Source of the DNA: Nocardioides sp.
Lineage (GTDB): Bacteria > Actinomycetota > Actinomycetes > Propionibacteriales > Nocardioidaceae
Assembly: GCA_030145945.1 (NCBI GenBank)
Contig: JASLDK010000133.1
Span: forward strand, 1 to 12,734
Direction of reading: 5' to 3'
Length of the DNA: 12,734 nt
This document shows positions 1-7,408 of this stretch, in pieces. The position numbers and the translations under genes are program-made. Under the pieces are notes generated by a model. It did no database searches. It worked only from the letters and a program-made list of their open reading frames with translations, and was not told the origin of the DNA. Position 1 is the stretch's first letter, and every line of letters starts with the position of its first letter.

Positions 1-438
1 GCCGAGCATCCCGATCAGAGAGCACTGCTCGCTTCTGCACCCGACCTGGTGCCGGACGCGGTCGAGGAGGTGCTCCGGCTCACCTCGCCGGTCCAGGGCC
101 TGGCCCGAACCACCACCCGCGACGTGACGCTGCACGGCACCGTCATCCCCGCGGGGCGCAAGGTGCTGCTGCTCTACGCCGCGGGCAACCGCGACCCGCG
201 CCGCTACGGGCCGGACGCCCACGCGCTCGATGTACGTCGTCGTCCCAGTCAGGTGCTCAGCTTCAGCCAGGGCCATCACCACTGCCTCGGCGCTGCTGCC
301 GCGCGGATGCAGATCACCGTCGCGTTGGAGGAGCTGCTCGCCCGGATCCCGGAGTTCGCGGTGGACGAGGCGGCGGTGCAGTGGGCGCCGGGGCCGTACG
401 TCCGGCGCCCCCTGTCCGTTCCGCTGGTCGTCGGGTGA
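1..438 (+). CDS. Cytochrome P450, C-terminal part (5' end outside window)
   Basis: The frame is open from base 1 and ends at TGA 436-438, giving about 145 residues of a P450 monooxygenase C-terminal half. Visible landmarks in order are the K-helix ExxR motif (EVLR within VEEVLRLTSP), the beta-strand region with YAAGNRDPRRYGPDAH, and the haem-binding loop FSQGHHHCLG, which fits FxxGxxxCxG with the proximal Cys codon at 283-285. The following L-helix (AAAARMQITVALEELLARIPEF) and the C-terminal RRPLSVPLVV strand are typical of soluble class I bacterial CYPs. The internal GTG at 49 is only an in-frame valine, because homology continues upstream of it. The gene is convergent with the sulfatase, 60 bp away, and nothing links it to the sulfur genes. 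Substrate and CYP family cannot be told from this fragment. Confidence 0.93.
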   Translation, partial: AEHPDQRALLASAPDLVPDAVEEVLRLTSPVQGLARTTTRDVTLHGTVIPAGRKVLLLYAAGNRDPRRYGPDAHALDVRRRPSQVLSFSQGHHHCLGAAAARMQITVALEELLARIPEFAVDEAAVQWAPGPYVRRPLSVPLVVG

Positions 439-498
439 GCCGGGGCGGCATGGCGGCGGGGTGTTACAACTCCGACGGGCTCATCGCCGGCCACCACC
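439..498. other. Convergent intergenic gap, P450 / sulfatase
   Basis: These 60 bp separate two convergent stop codons. A 6-bp inverted pair, TGAGCC (436-441) and GGCTCA (478-483), could fold with a long loop, but there is no T-run, so an intrinsic terminator is not convincing. No gene is seen. Confidence 0.3.
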
Positions 499-2838
499 TC
501 ACTGCGTGACGAGCACCGCCTGCACCTGGTCCTCCACGGGCGGCACCAGCGCGTCGTCGCCCGTCACGATCTCCACCGTGCGGATGACGCCGGTGAAGCG
601 GTAACCGTCGCGCGTCCCGTAGTCGTCGGTGACCGGCGTGCCCCGGTCGATCCCGACGTCGAGGGTCTGGTCCATCGAGAACATGCCGGGCAGCGAGCGC
701 TCCAGCCGACCCTCGGCGACGACCGATCCGTCGAGGACGAGCGTGATCGAGGCGCCCTTGCCGAAGCCGCCCCCGTCGTACGCGAACCTGAGCTCGGCGA
801 CGTGCTCGCCCTCACCGAGACGCACGGACGAGCGCACGTGCGTCCAGTCGATGGCCGCGTAGCTGTAGGCCCAGGTGAGGATGCCGTCCTTCACGTACAG
901 CGACCAGCCGCCGAAGTAGCCGCCCTGGGCGACGATCACACCCCGCGTCGCTGCTCCGCCCGAGAACGCGGCCCGCACCAGGTGCGAGGCGTTGCGGACG
1001 ATGGGGACGGCGTCGTCGCGCAGGCGGCCCGAGGTCGGGCCGAGCACGATCGACTCCGGCGGGGCGGGCCGGCTGCCGGCGGAGCGGGCGAAGACGAGCT
1101 TGTCGTCCATCGGCAGCACGTGGTTGCGTCGCGCCTCCGCCAGGAACAACTCCTGCAACTGCGCCAGCCGCTCCGGATCGGTCGCCGCAAGATCACGTGC
1201 CTGGGTCCAGTCGGTGGTCGTGTCGTAGAGCTCCCAACGGTCGTCCTCGAAGCGCGGCGTCTCCTTGAACTGCGGGTGCCACGGCGCCTTGTGGGCCGCG
1301 ACCGCGGTCCAGCCCTCGTGATAGATCCCGCGGTTGCCGAACATCTCGAAGTACTGCGTGACGTGGCGTTCCGCGGCCTCGGCGTCGTCGAACGAGTAGG
1401 CGAACGACACCCCGTCGAGAGGTGCCTGCTCGACGCCGTCGACCGTCGTCGGCACGGGTACGCCGGCCACCTCGAGCAGCGTCGGCAGAACGTCGTTGAC
1501 GTGGTGCCACTGATGACGGACCTCGCCCCGTGCCTTGATCCCACGGGGCCAGTGCACGACCAGGCCGTTGCGGGTGCCGCCGTAGTGGGAGGCGACCTGC
1601 TTGGTCCACTGGTACGGCGTGTCCATCGCGACCGCCCACCCCGCGGGATAGTGCGCATAGGTGTCGGGTCCGCCGAGCTCGCCCGGCCGCTCCTCGATGA
1701 ACTTCGCGATCCGCGCGGGATCCTCCTCGATGCCGTTGAAGTGCAGGCCCTCGTTGAGGGTGCCGGCGTCGCCGCCCTCGGCGGAGGCCCCGTTGTCACC
1801 GAGGATGTAGAGCACGATCGTGTTGTCGAGCTCGCCACGCTCACGGAGCGCCTCGATCACCCGCCCCACCTGGGCATCGGTGTGCTCCGCGAACGCGGCG
1901 TACAGCTCCATCAGGTGGTGCCCGGTCTCCCGCTCGAGGTCGGAGACGTCGTCCCAGTGCGGGACACCGGGCGTCCAGGGAGCCAGCTCCGCATCCGGCG
2001 GTACGACGCCCAGCTGGCGCTGCTTCTCGAGGGTGATCTCGCGCTGCCGGTCCCAGCCGTGCGCGAACTCCCCGCGGTAGCGGTCCCGCCACTCCGGCGG
2101 CACCTGGAAGGGCGCATGGGTGGCGCCGAACGCCAGGTAGCAGAACCACGGCTTGTCCGGCGCGTGCCGGCGTACGTCGCCGGTCCAGGCGATCGCGCGG
2201 TCGGTCAGGTCCTCCGAGAGGTGATAGCCCTCGGCGGCGGTGCGCGGCGGGTCGACGAAGGTGGTGCCGTCGACCAGGGTCGGCTCGAACTGGCTGGCCT
2301 CGCCGCCGAGGAAGCCGTAGAACCGGTCGAATCCCTCACCCGTCGGCCACCGGTCGAACGGCCCGGCGGCGGTCTGCTCCCACGGTGGCGTCTGGTGCCA
2401 CTTGCCGAAGGCGCCCGTGCTGTAGCCGTTTCCGCGCAGGATCTGGGCCACCGTCGCGGCACTGCGCGGCCGCTGGCCGTCGTACCCGGGAGCGCCGGTG
2501 GAGATCTCCATGACGGTCCCGACGCCGACGGCATGGTGGTTGCGGCCGGTCATCAGCGCGGCGCGGGTGGGGGAGCACAGCGCCGTCGTGTGGAAGCGCG
2601 TGTAGCGCAGGCCCTCGTCGGCGAGCTCCTCGGCGACGGGCGTGCGGCACGGTCCGCCGAAGACGGACGGGGCGCCGAAGCCCATGTCGTCGAGGAGGAC
2701 GACGAGCACGTTGGGCGCGCCCTCCGGGGCGTCGAGGCGCTCTCGCAGCGGCAGCGGTGCGACCTGGTCGCGGGCGTCGAGCTCGGCCTCGAAGGGGGCG
2801 CGGTCGCGGTGGAAGGGCAGGTGGGTGCGGTCGGTCAT
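499..2838 (-). CDS. Arylsulfatase, formylglycine-dependent (type I sulfatase)
   Basis: A 779-residue alkaline-phosphatase-superfamily sulfatase that hydrolyses sulfate esters to alcohol plus sulfate. Active-site residues fit the family: metal ligands D50-D51 (LLDDMGFG), maturation motif C88-S-P-T-R92 followed by AALMTGRNHH, GKWH (K146, H148), H241 in GATHAPF, D348-N349 in LGDNGAS, and K413 in WTKQ. C88 should be oxidised to formylglycine by the FGE encoded just upstream. From about residue 603 a beta-rich C-terminal domain follows, as in the long ~780-residue actinobacterial AtsA-type enzymes. No signal peptide or membrane segment is visible, so it is probably cytoplasmic and acts on imported esters. 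The ATG at 2836-2838 lies 17 bp after the FGE stop. The frame stays open further upstream, but that stretch is antisense-like, Arg/Pro-rich low-complexity sequence overlapping FGE. Exact substrate unknown. Confidence 0.95.
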   Translation of the reverse strand: MTDRTHLPFHRDRAPFEAELDARDQVAPLPLRERLDAPEGAPNVLVVLLDDMGFGAPSVFGGPCRTPVAEELADEGLRYTRFHTTALCSPTRAALMTGRNHHAVGVGTVMEISTGAPGYDGQRPRSAATVAQILRGNGYSTGAFGKWHQTPPWEQTAAGPFDRWPTGEGFDRFYGFLGGEASQFEPTLVDGTTFVDPPRTAAEGYHLSEDLTDRAIAWTGDVRRHAPDKPWFCYLAFGATHAPFQVPPEWRDRYRGEFAHGWDRQREITLEKQRQLGVVPPDAELAPWTPGVPHWDDVSDLERETGHHLMELYAAFAEHTDAQVGRVIEALRERGELDNTIVLYILGDNGASAEGGDAGTLNEGLHFNGIEEDPARIAKFIEERPGELGGPDTYAHYPAGWAVAMDTPYQWTKQVASHYGGTRNGLVVHWPRGIKARGEVRHQWHHVNDVLPTLLEVAGVPVPTTVDGVEQAPLDGVSFAYSFDDAEAAERHVTQYFEMFGNRGIYHEGWTAVAAHKAPWHPQFKETPRFEDDRWELYDTTTDWTQARDLAATDPERLAQLQELFLAEARRNHVLPMDDKLVFARSAGSRPAPPESIVLGPTSGRLRDDAVPIVRNASHLVRAAFSGGAATRGVIVAQGGYFGGWSLYVKDGILTWAYSYAAIDWTHVRSSVRLGEGEHVAELRFAYDGGGFGKGASITLVLDGSVVAEGRLERSLPGMFSMDQTLDVGIDRGTPVTDDYGTRDGYRFTGVIRTVEIVTGDDALVPPVEDQVQAVLVTQ

Positions 2839-2855
2839 GGGGTTCCGTTCGGGGA

Positions 2856-3854
2856 TCAGGAGGGAAGGGGGAGGGAGTTGGCGCACCGGAAGCCGATGTT
2901 GGCGGACGCCGAGTCGGGGGTGTTGCCGGTGCGGGCGGCGACCCGGTAGCGGTTGCAGTAGGAGTCGTGGCACAGGTAGGAGCCGCCGCGCATGACCCGG
3001 TGGGTGCCGTGGTCCGGGCCGCGCGGGTCCTCGGTGGGGGAGTGCGCGTAGTAGGTCGGGTCGAACCAGTCGGCGCACCACTCCCAGACGTTGCCGACGG
3101 TCTGGAACAGGCCGTAGCCGTTGGCCCGGTAAGACTTCACCGGCGCGGTGGTGAGGTGGCCGTCGTCGAGGTCGTTGGTGACCGGGAAGTCGCCCTGCCA
3201 CACGTTCAATCGCCACGCGCCGCCGTCGTACAGCTCATCGCCCCACGGGAACCGGCGCCCCTGCTGCCCGCCGCGGGCGGCGTACTCCCACTCGGCCTCG
3301 GTCAGCAGTCGCTTGCCGGCCCAGCGGCAGTAGGCCTGCGCGTCATGCCAGGTGACGTGCACGACCGGATGCTGCGCGAGGTCGCCGATCGAGGACAGTG
3401 GACCGGCGGGGTGGCGCCAGTCGGCGCCCCTGACCGCAACCCACCACGGCGTGGTGTCGAGGCGATGGAGTACGTCGGCCCGCCGGGCCTCGACGGCGAG
3501 GTGGAAGACGGCCGAGACGCCGAGCTGCTCGGCCTCGGTGACATGGCCCGTTGCCTTCACGAAGCGCGCGAACGCCGCGTTGGTCACCGCCGTCTCGTCA
3601 ACGAGGTACGCCGCCAGCCTCACCTCGTGCACGGGCCCCTCGCCGTCGCCGGGAGCGCCGTCGCCGAAGTGGTCGCCCATCGCGAATGTCCCGCCGGGGA
3701 CGGGTTTCTGGCCGCGGGTGTCGCGAGGTGCGCGTGCAGGTTTCCCAAGGGATGCAGAGATGTCTGCACTTCCCTGTTCAAATTTGAGCTGGGAAGTGTC
3801 GGGATCGCTGCATCCCTTGAGAAACCGACCCCCCGAGCAGCACGCCCCGCTCAC
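2856..3854 (-). CDS. Formylglycine-generating enzyme (SUMF1/FGE family)
   Basis: A copper-dependent oxidase-type FGE that converts the Cys of CxPxR in sulfatases to formylglycine. Read from GTG 3854 it has 332 residues. The domain starts at about residue 51 (PVPGGTFAMG) and ends with the family hallmark GFRCA. The catalytic segment RGGSYLCHDSYCNRYR carries C295 and C300, with S292 placed as in characterised FGEs, so this is a true FGE and not one of the many FGE-like domain proteins. GTG 3854 overlaps the ATPase stop by 4 bp (GTGA), which suggests translational coupling, although I see no good Shine-Dalgarno. The next in-frame start, the ATG in TFAMG, would remove the first domain strand. As a result residues about 10-39 are encoded by the 88-bp palindrome at 3739-3826, an odd N-terminal extension with three Cys before residue 16. 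The sulfatase follows at once. Confidence 0.94.
   Translation of the reverse strand: MSGACCSGGRFLKGCSDPDTSQLKFEQGSADISASLGKPARAPRDTRGQKPVPGGTFAMGDHFGDGAPGDGEGPVHEVRLAAYLVDETAVTNAAFARFVKATGHVTEAEQLGVSAVFHLAVEARRADVLHRLDTTPWWVAVRGADWRHPAGPLSSIGDLAQHPVVHVTWHDAQAYCRWAGKRLLTEAEWEYAARGGQQGRRFPWGDELYDGGAWRLNVWQGDFPVTNDLDDGHLTTAPVKSYRANGYGLFQTVGNVWEWCADWFDPTYYAHSPTEDPRGPDHGTHRVMRGGSYLCHDSYCNRYRVAARTGNTPDSASANIGFRCANSLPLPS
3739..3826. repeat. 88-bp near-perfect palindrome inside FGE N-terminal coding sequence
   Basis: The centre is CAAATTTG at 3779-3786 (axis between 3782 and 3783). Reading outward, both arms carry TCAAATTTGA-like core, CACTTCCC/GGGAAGTG, CAAGGGATGCAG/CTGCATCCCTTG and the outer GGTTTC/GAAACC. 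By hand count, 36 of 44 arm positions pair. The left arm also holds a small nested hairpin, GCAGA-gatg-TCTGC. The element begins 25 bp after the transporter ATPase stop and is AT-richer than its surroundings. Because of the symmetry both strands read as related peptides (minus RFLKGCSDPD..., plus RFPKGCRDVC...). It could be a palindromic mobile repeat inserted in frame, a structured attenuator or processing site between transporter and enzyme genes, or a protein-binding site. The structure is certain and the role is not. Confidence 0.9.
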
Positions 3855-5539
3855 GACGCCAACTCGCGCACCCGGCGCCCGCGACGGGCGGGGTCGGGCA
3901 CGGGGACGGCGTCGAGCAGCCGCCGCGTGTAGTCCGCCTCGGGCTGTGCGAACACCCGCCCCACCGGGCCGACCTCGACCAGTTGCCCGCCCCGGAGCAC
4001 GGCCACCCGGTCGGCCACCTGGTGCACGACGGCGAGGTCGTGGCTGATGAACAGGCAGGCGAACCCGAGGCGGTCCTGCAGGTCGCGGAACAGCTCGAGG
4101 ACCCGCGCCTGCACGGAGACGTCGAGTGCGCTGGTGGGCTCGTCGGCCACCAGCAGCGCAGGCTCCAGCGCGAGCGCGCGGGCCAGGGCGATCCGCTGCC
4201 GCTGCCCGCCGGACAGCTCGCGCGGGCGGCGCTCGGCGTACGCCGCGGGGAGCTGGACGGCCTCCAGCAACTCGGCGACCCGCGCGTCCCGTTCGGCGGG
4301 TGTGCCGACGCGATGGATGTCGAGGGGCTCGCGAATGCTCGCGCCCACGGCGTACCGCGGATCGAGCGACGCCTCGGGGTCCTGGTGCACGAACGCCAGG
4401 CCGCGGCGCAGGTGTCGGCGTTCGGCGCGCGGGGCGGCGAGGACGTCCTCGCCGCGCAGCAGCACCTGTCCCTCGGCGAGGGGCACCAGGCCGGCGGCCA
4501 GTCGGCCGAGCGTGGTCTTGCCGGAGCCGGACTCCCCGACCAGGCCGACGACCTCGCCGGGCGCGACGGACAGGGAGACATCGGTGATCGCGGGGAAGGC
4601 GCGACCGCGGCGGCTGGAGCCGTAGTGCACGTGGACGTTGCGGAACTCGACAGCGGGGATGCTCGACGAGCTCGCGTCTCGTGACGCCACCAACGGTTGA
4701 CGATCCACCGACGGTGAGCCGATGGCCTCCTCGACGTCCGAGCGCTCGGGCAGCCGCAGCACCGAGGCCAGCAGCGTCTTCGTGTACGGCTCGCGGGGTG
4801 CCGCGAAGAGGGCGCGGGTCTCTCCCTCCTCGACCACGTTGCCGGCCTGCAGGACGACGACCCGGTCGGCGATCTCGGCGACCACCCCCATGTTGTGGGT
4901 GATCAGCACGATCGCGGTGCCGGTCCGCTCGCGGATCCGGTCGAGCAGTCGCAGGATCTCGGCCTGCACGGTGACATCGAGTGCCGTCGTGGGCTCGTCG
5001 GCGAGCAGCACGTCCGGGTCGTTGGCCAGGGCGAGGGCGAGGACGGCGCGCTGCTTCTGGCCGCCCGAGAGCTGGTGCGGGTACGACGACAGCCGCCGCT
5101 GGGGATCGGGGATCTCGACCGCACGCAGGAGCTCGAGAGCCCGCTCCGTAGCGGCCTTCCGGGATGTCGTGCCGTGCGCGCGCAGTGCCTCACGCAGCTG
5201 CCAGCCGATGGTGCGGACCGGGTTCAACGCGGTCTGCGGCTCCTGGAACACCATGGCGATCCGGGCCCCTCGGATCCGGTTGAGCTCGGTCTCGGGGAGG
5301 CCGAGGATCTCCTGGTCGGCGTACCGGATGGAGCCGGTGGCCTTCGCCCCCGGCGGCAGCAGGCCGAGGACGGCGCGGGCGGTCATCGACTTGCCGGAGC
5401 CGGATTCGCCCACCAGGGCGAGGATCTCGCCGCGGTGGAGGGTCACCGACACGTCCTCGACGGCCGGTCGGGGGTGGGCGAAGGAGATGGCGAGGTGCTC
5501 GATCGCGAGCACCTGCTCGGTGGACTGGAGATCAAGCAC
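3851..5539 (-). CDS. Fused double ABC ATPase, dipeptide/oligopeptide (DppD-DppF) type
   Basis: This 562-residue protein carries both nucleotide-binding domains of a peptide/opine/nickel-type importer in one chain. Domain 1 has Walker A GESGSGKS (44-51), Q-loop Q99, signature LSGGQKQR (157-164), Walker B VLLADEP and H-loop H215. Domain 2 has GESGSGKT (335-342), Q386, LSGGQRQR (442-449), ALLVADEP and H500. A linker of about 40 residues joins them after the PYTKTLL segment common at the end of DppD-type subunits. Both sites look intact, so it should power the two permeases encoded upstream. The GTG start at 5537-5539 overlaps the DppC-type stop by 8 bp, and its stop overlaps the FGE start by 4 bp. 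Family membership is firm; the transported substrate is inferred from neighbours to be an organosulfate. Confidence 0.95.
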   Translation of the reverse strand: MLDLQSTEQVLAIEHLAISFAHPRPAVEDVSVTLHRGEILALVGESGSGKSMTARAVLGLLPPGAKATGSIRYADQEILGLPETELNRIRGARIAMVFQEPQTALNPVRTIGWQLREALRAHGTTSRKAATERALELLRAVEIPDPQRRLSSYPHQLSGGQKQRAVLALALANDPDVLLADEPTTALDVTVQAEILRLLDRIRERTGTAIVLITHNMGVVAEIADRVVVLQAGNVVEEGETRALFAAPREPYTKTLLASVLRLPERSDVEEAIGSPSVDRQPLVASRDASSSSIPAVEFRNVHVHYGSSRRGRAFPAITDVSLSVAPGEVVGLVGESGSGKTTLGRLAAGLVPLAEGQVLLRGEDVLAAPRAERRHLRRGLAFVHQDPEASLDPRYAVGASIREPLDIHRVGTPAERDARVAELLEAVQLPAAYAERRPRELSGGQRQRIALARALALEPALLVADEPTSALDVSVQARVLELFRDLQDRLGFACLFISHDLAVVHQVADRVAVLRGGQLVEVGPVGRVFAQPEADYTRRLLDAVPVPDPARRGRRVRELAS

Positions 5540-6425
5540 GACGGGCCTCCGCGAGTGATTGGGAGATGAGCAGGAGTCCGAGAACGAGCGCGACCACCAC
5601 GGTCAGCGGGCCGACGGCGAAGAAGGGGGCGTCGTGCAGGAGGCGCACGCCGTCCTTGATGAGCGAGCCGAGCGAAGGGTGCGGGGGACGCACGCCCAGG
5701 CCGAGGAAGCTCATCGCGCCCTCGACGAACACCGCCACCGACATGGAGACGGCGAGCTGGACGGTCAGCGGCTCCAGGGAGTTGGGCAGCACGTGCTTGC
5801 GCAGCACCCACAGGGGTCCGGCGCCGACGACCTGCGAGGCCTCCACGAACGGCATCTCGCGGACCGTCCGCACGGCGGTGCGCACCAGCCGTCCGAACAC
5901 GGGGATCTCGAGAGCGACGATGACGACGCCGACGGTCAGCAGGCCGGGTCCGAAGAAGGCGGTCAGCAGGATGCCGAGGATCAGCGCGGGGAAGGCGAGC
6001 AGCAGGTCGAAGGCCCGCTGCGCGATCACGTCGGTGACCGTCCACCAGCTGGTGACCAGTCCGATGAGTACGCCGAGCACGGCGCCGACCGGGACCGCGG
6101 CGAAGACCACGATCAGGTCGGCCCGGATGCCGTAGAGGGTGCGGGACCAGATGTCGCGGTTCAGCTCGTCGGTGCCGAGCCAGTGCCCGGTGCTCGGTCC
6201 GAGCAGGTTGGCGCCCTTGACCTGCTCCGTGGGCCCGTACGGCGCGAGCAGCGGCCCGAGCACGCCGAGCACCACGACCGCGGTGACGAGGACGACCCCC
6301 ACGAGGCCCCGGCCGTGCCGCAGCGTGTGCAGCAGGCCGGGGCGTCGTACGGGCCCGGGATCCTGGGCCGTCGGCCCGACGGGAACAGGGCTCAACGGCT
6401 CCTGCAGGGCCACGTCGAGGGTCAT
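5532..6425 (-). CDS. ABC transporter permease, DppC type
   Basis: A 297-residue inner-membrane permease of the binding-protein-dependent peptide-type family. The N-terminal cytoplasmic stretch is followed by a first hydrophobic helix (LVGVVLVTAVVVLGVLGPLL), then the family-typical GTDELNRDIWSRTLYGIR segment that precedes the transmembrane core. The EAA loop that docks on the ATPase is EASQVVGAGPLWVLRKHVLPN. The later FVEGAMSFLGLGVRPPHPSLG segment is also characteristic of DppC/OppC. ATG 6423-6425 is chosen because it overlaps the DppB-type stop in TGATG (1 bp) and begins just before the conserved region. The same frame stays open upstream but is antisense-like sequence inside the neighbouring permease. 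It should pair with the 6425-7384 product. Confidence 0.94.
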   Translation of the reverse strand: MTLDVALQEPLSPVPVGPTAQDPGPVRRPGLLHTLRHGRGLVGVVLVTAVVVLGVLGPLLAPYGPTEQVKGANLLGPSTGHWLGTDELNRDIWSRTLYGIRADLIVVFAAVPVGAVLGVLIGLVTSWWTVTDVIAQRAFDLLLAFPALILGILLTAFFGPGLLTVGVVIVALEIPVFGRLVRTAVRTVREMPFVEASQVVGAGPLWVLRKHVLPNSLEPLTVQLAVSMSVAVFVEGAMSFLGLGVRPPHPSLGSLIKDGVRLLHDAPFFAVGPLTVVVALVLGLLLISQSLAEARRA

Positions 6426-7384
6426 CACGAGACTCCGTTCAGTCGCACGCGCGGGTCGAGCCACGCATGGATGAGGTCGCTGGCGAGCTGGGTCAGCACG
6501 AACACGACGACCGAGAGCAGCAGCAGGACCTGCACGACGGGATAGTCGCGCGAGGAGATCCCCTGCTCGATGAGCCGGCCCAGTCCGGGCCAGGCGAAGA
6601 CCGCCTCGACCAGGATCGCGCCGCCGAGCAGGGTGCCGAACTGGATGCCCAGGACGGTGATCGACGACGGCAGCGCGTTGCGCAGCGCCTGGGTGAGCAC
6701 GATCCGACGCCGCGGGATCCCGAGTGCCCGCGCGGTGGTGACGTAGGGCTGCTGCATCTGGGTGCGTAGTCCCTCGGTGAGGAACCGGGTCAGTGCCGCC
6801 CATGCCGGGAGGGCGAGGGCCAGACCCGGCAGGAGGAGGTACTGGAAGGCGATGTCGGGATGCGAGAAGAACCCGCCCGGCGGCGTACCCCCGGCCGGGA
6901 GGACGGGGAAGCGCACCGCGAACACCAGCACCAGCACCAGCGCGGTCGCGAAGGTCGGCACCGCGACCGCCGCCGTGTTGAGGGCGGACAGCAGCGAGTT
7001 GAGCCACCGCCTGTCCCACACCACCGCGGCGGTGCTGGCCGCGATCGCACCGACCGAGGCCAGCACCAGCGCGAACAGCGTCAGCACCACGGTGTTGAGG
7101 GCACCGTCGCTGATCAGGCTGCCCACGTCGCCTCCGAGCTTGTACGACGGACCGAGGTCGAAGCGCGCCAGATCGCCGATCCAGTGGACGTACTGGCTCC
7201 AGAACGGCTGGTCCAGCCCGAGCTCCGCGCGGATGGCCGCGCGGGACTCGGGGGTGGCGTCCGGCCCGGCGAGCACCGAGACCGGGTCGCCGGGCACCAG
7301 CCGGATCAGGGCGAAGATCCCGATCGAGGCCAGCACCGTCACCAGCAGGGCCGAGCCCAGTCTGCTGAGGAGGTAGCGGATCAT
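6425..7384 (-). CDS. ABC transporter permease, DppB type
   Basis: A 319-residue permease whose first residues, MIRYLLSRLGSALLVTVLAS, followed by IRLVPGDP, are the standard beginning of DppB/OppB proteins: a membrane helix and then the periplasmic RxxPGDP segment. The linker ATPESRAAIRAELGLDQPFWSQYVHW is also typical. Several hydrophobic helices follow, and the EAA-like coupling loop is TTARALGIPRRRIVLTQALRNALP. The ATG at 7382-7384 starts exactly at the conserved N-terminus, 24 bp after the lipoprotein stop. The Shine-Dalgarno is weak, so translation may partly rely on ribosomes from the upstream gene. It shares one base with the next permease. It should form the heterodimeric channel with the DppC-type subunit. 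Confidence 0.95.
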   Translation of the reverse strand: MIRYLLSRLGSALLVTVLASIGIFALIRLVPGDPVSVLAGPDATPESRAAIRAELGLDQPFWSQYVHWIGDLARFDLGPSYKLGGDVGSLISDGALNTVVLTLFALVLASVGAIAASTAAVVWDRRWLNSLLSALNTAAVAVPTFATALVLVLVFAVRFPVLPAGGTPPGGFFSHPDIAFQYLLLPGLALALPAWAALTRFLTEGLRTQMQQPYVTTARALGIPRRRIVLTQALRNALPSSITVLGIQFGTLLGGAILVEAVFAWPGLGRLIEQGISSRDYPVVQVLLLLSVVVFVLTQLASDLIHAWLDPRVRLNGVS

Positions 7385-7408
7385 TGCTCTGCACTCATTC
7401 CGTGGGGA

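Noticed and set aside
436..483. TGAGCC/GGCTCA pair as a terminator between P450 and sulfatase
   Set aside because: Only six pairs with a long loop and no T-run; too weak to call.
802..2949. Long open plus-strand frame (about 715 codons) opposite the sulfatase gene
   Set aside because: It is a shadow of the GC-rich sulfatase: low-complexity Arg/Val/Gly/Asp-rich translation with no domain, while the opposite strand carries complete family motifs.
2839..3216. Upstream extension of the sulfatase frame to 905 residues
   Set aside because: The extra 126 residues are Arg/Pro-rich, lie wholly inside the FGE gene in another frame and precede a good ATG at 2838.
3778..4581. Alternative minus-strand frame through the palindrome and second ATPase domain
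   Set aside because: Ser/Arg/Pro-rich shadow translation of the ATPase gene, without motifs.
6426..7394. Upstream extension of the DppC-type permease frame to 620 residues
   Set aside because: The extension is out-of-frame sequence inside the DppB-type gene. ATG 6425 with the TGATG junction and the family N-terminus fit better.
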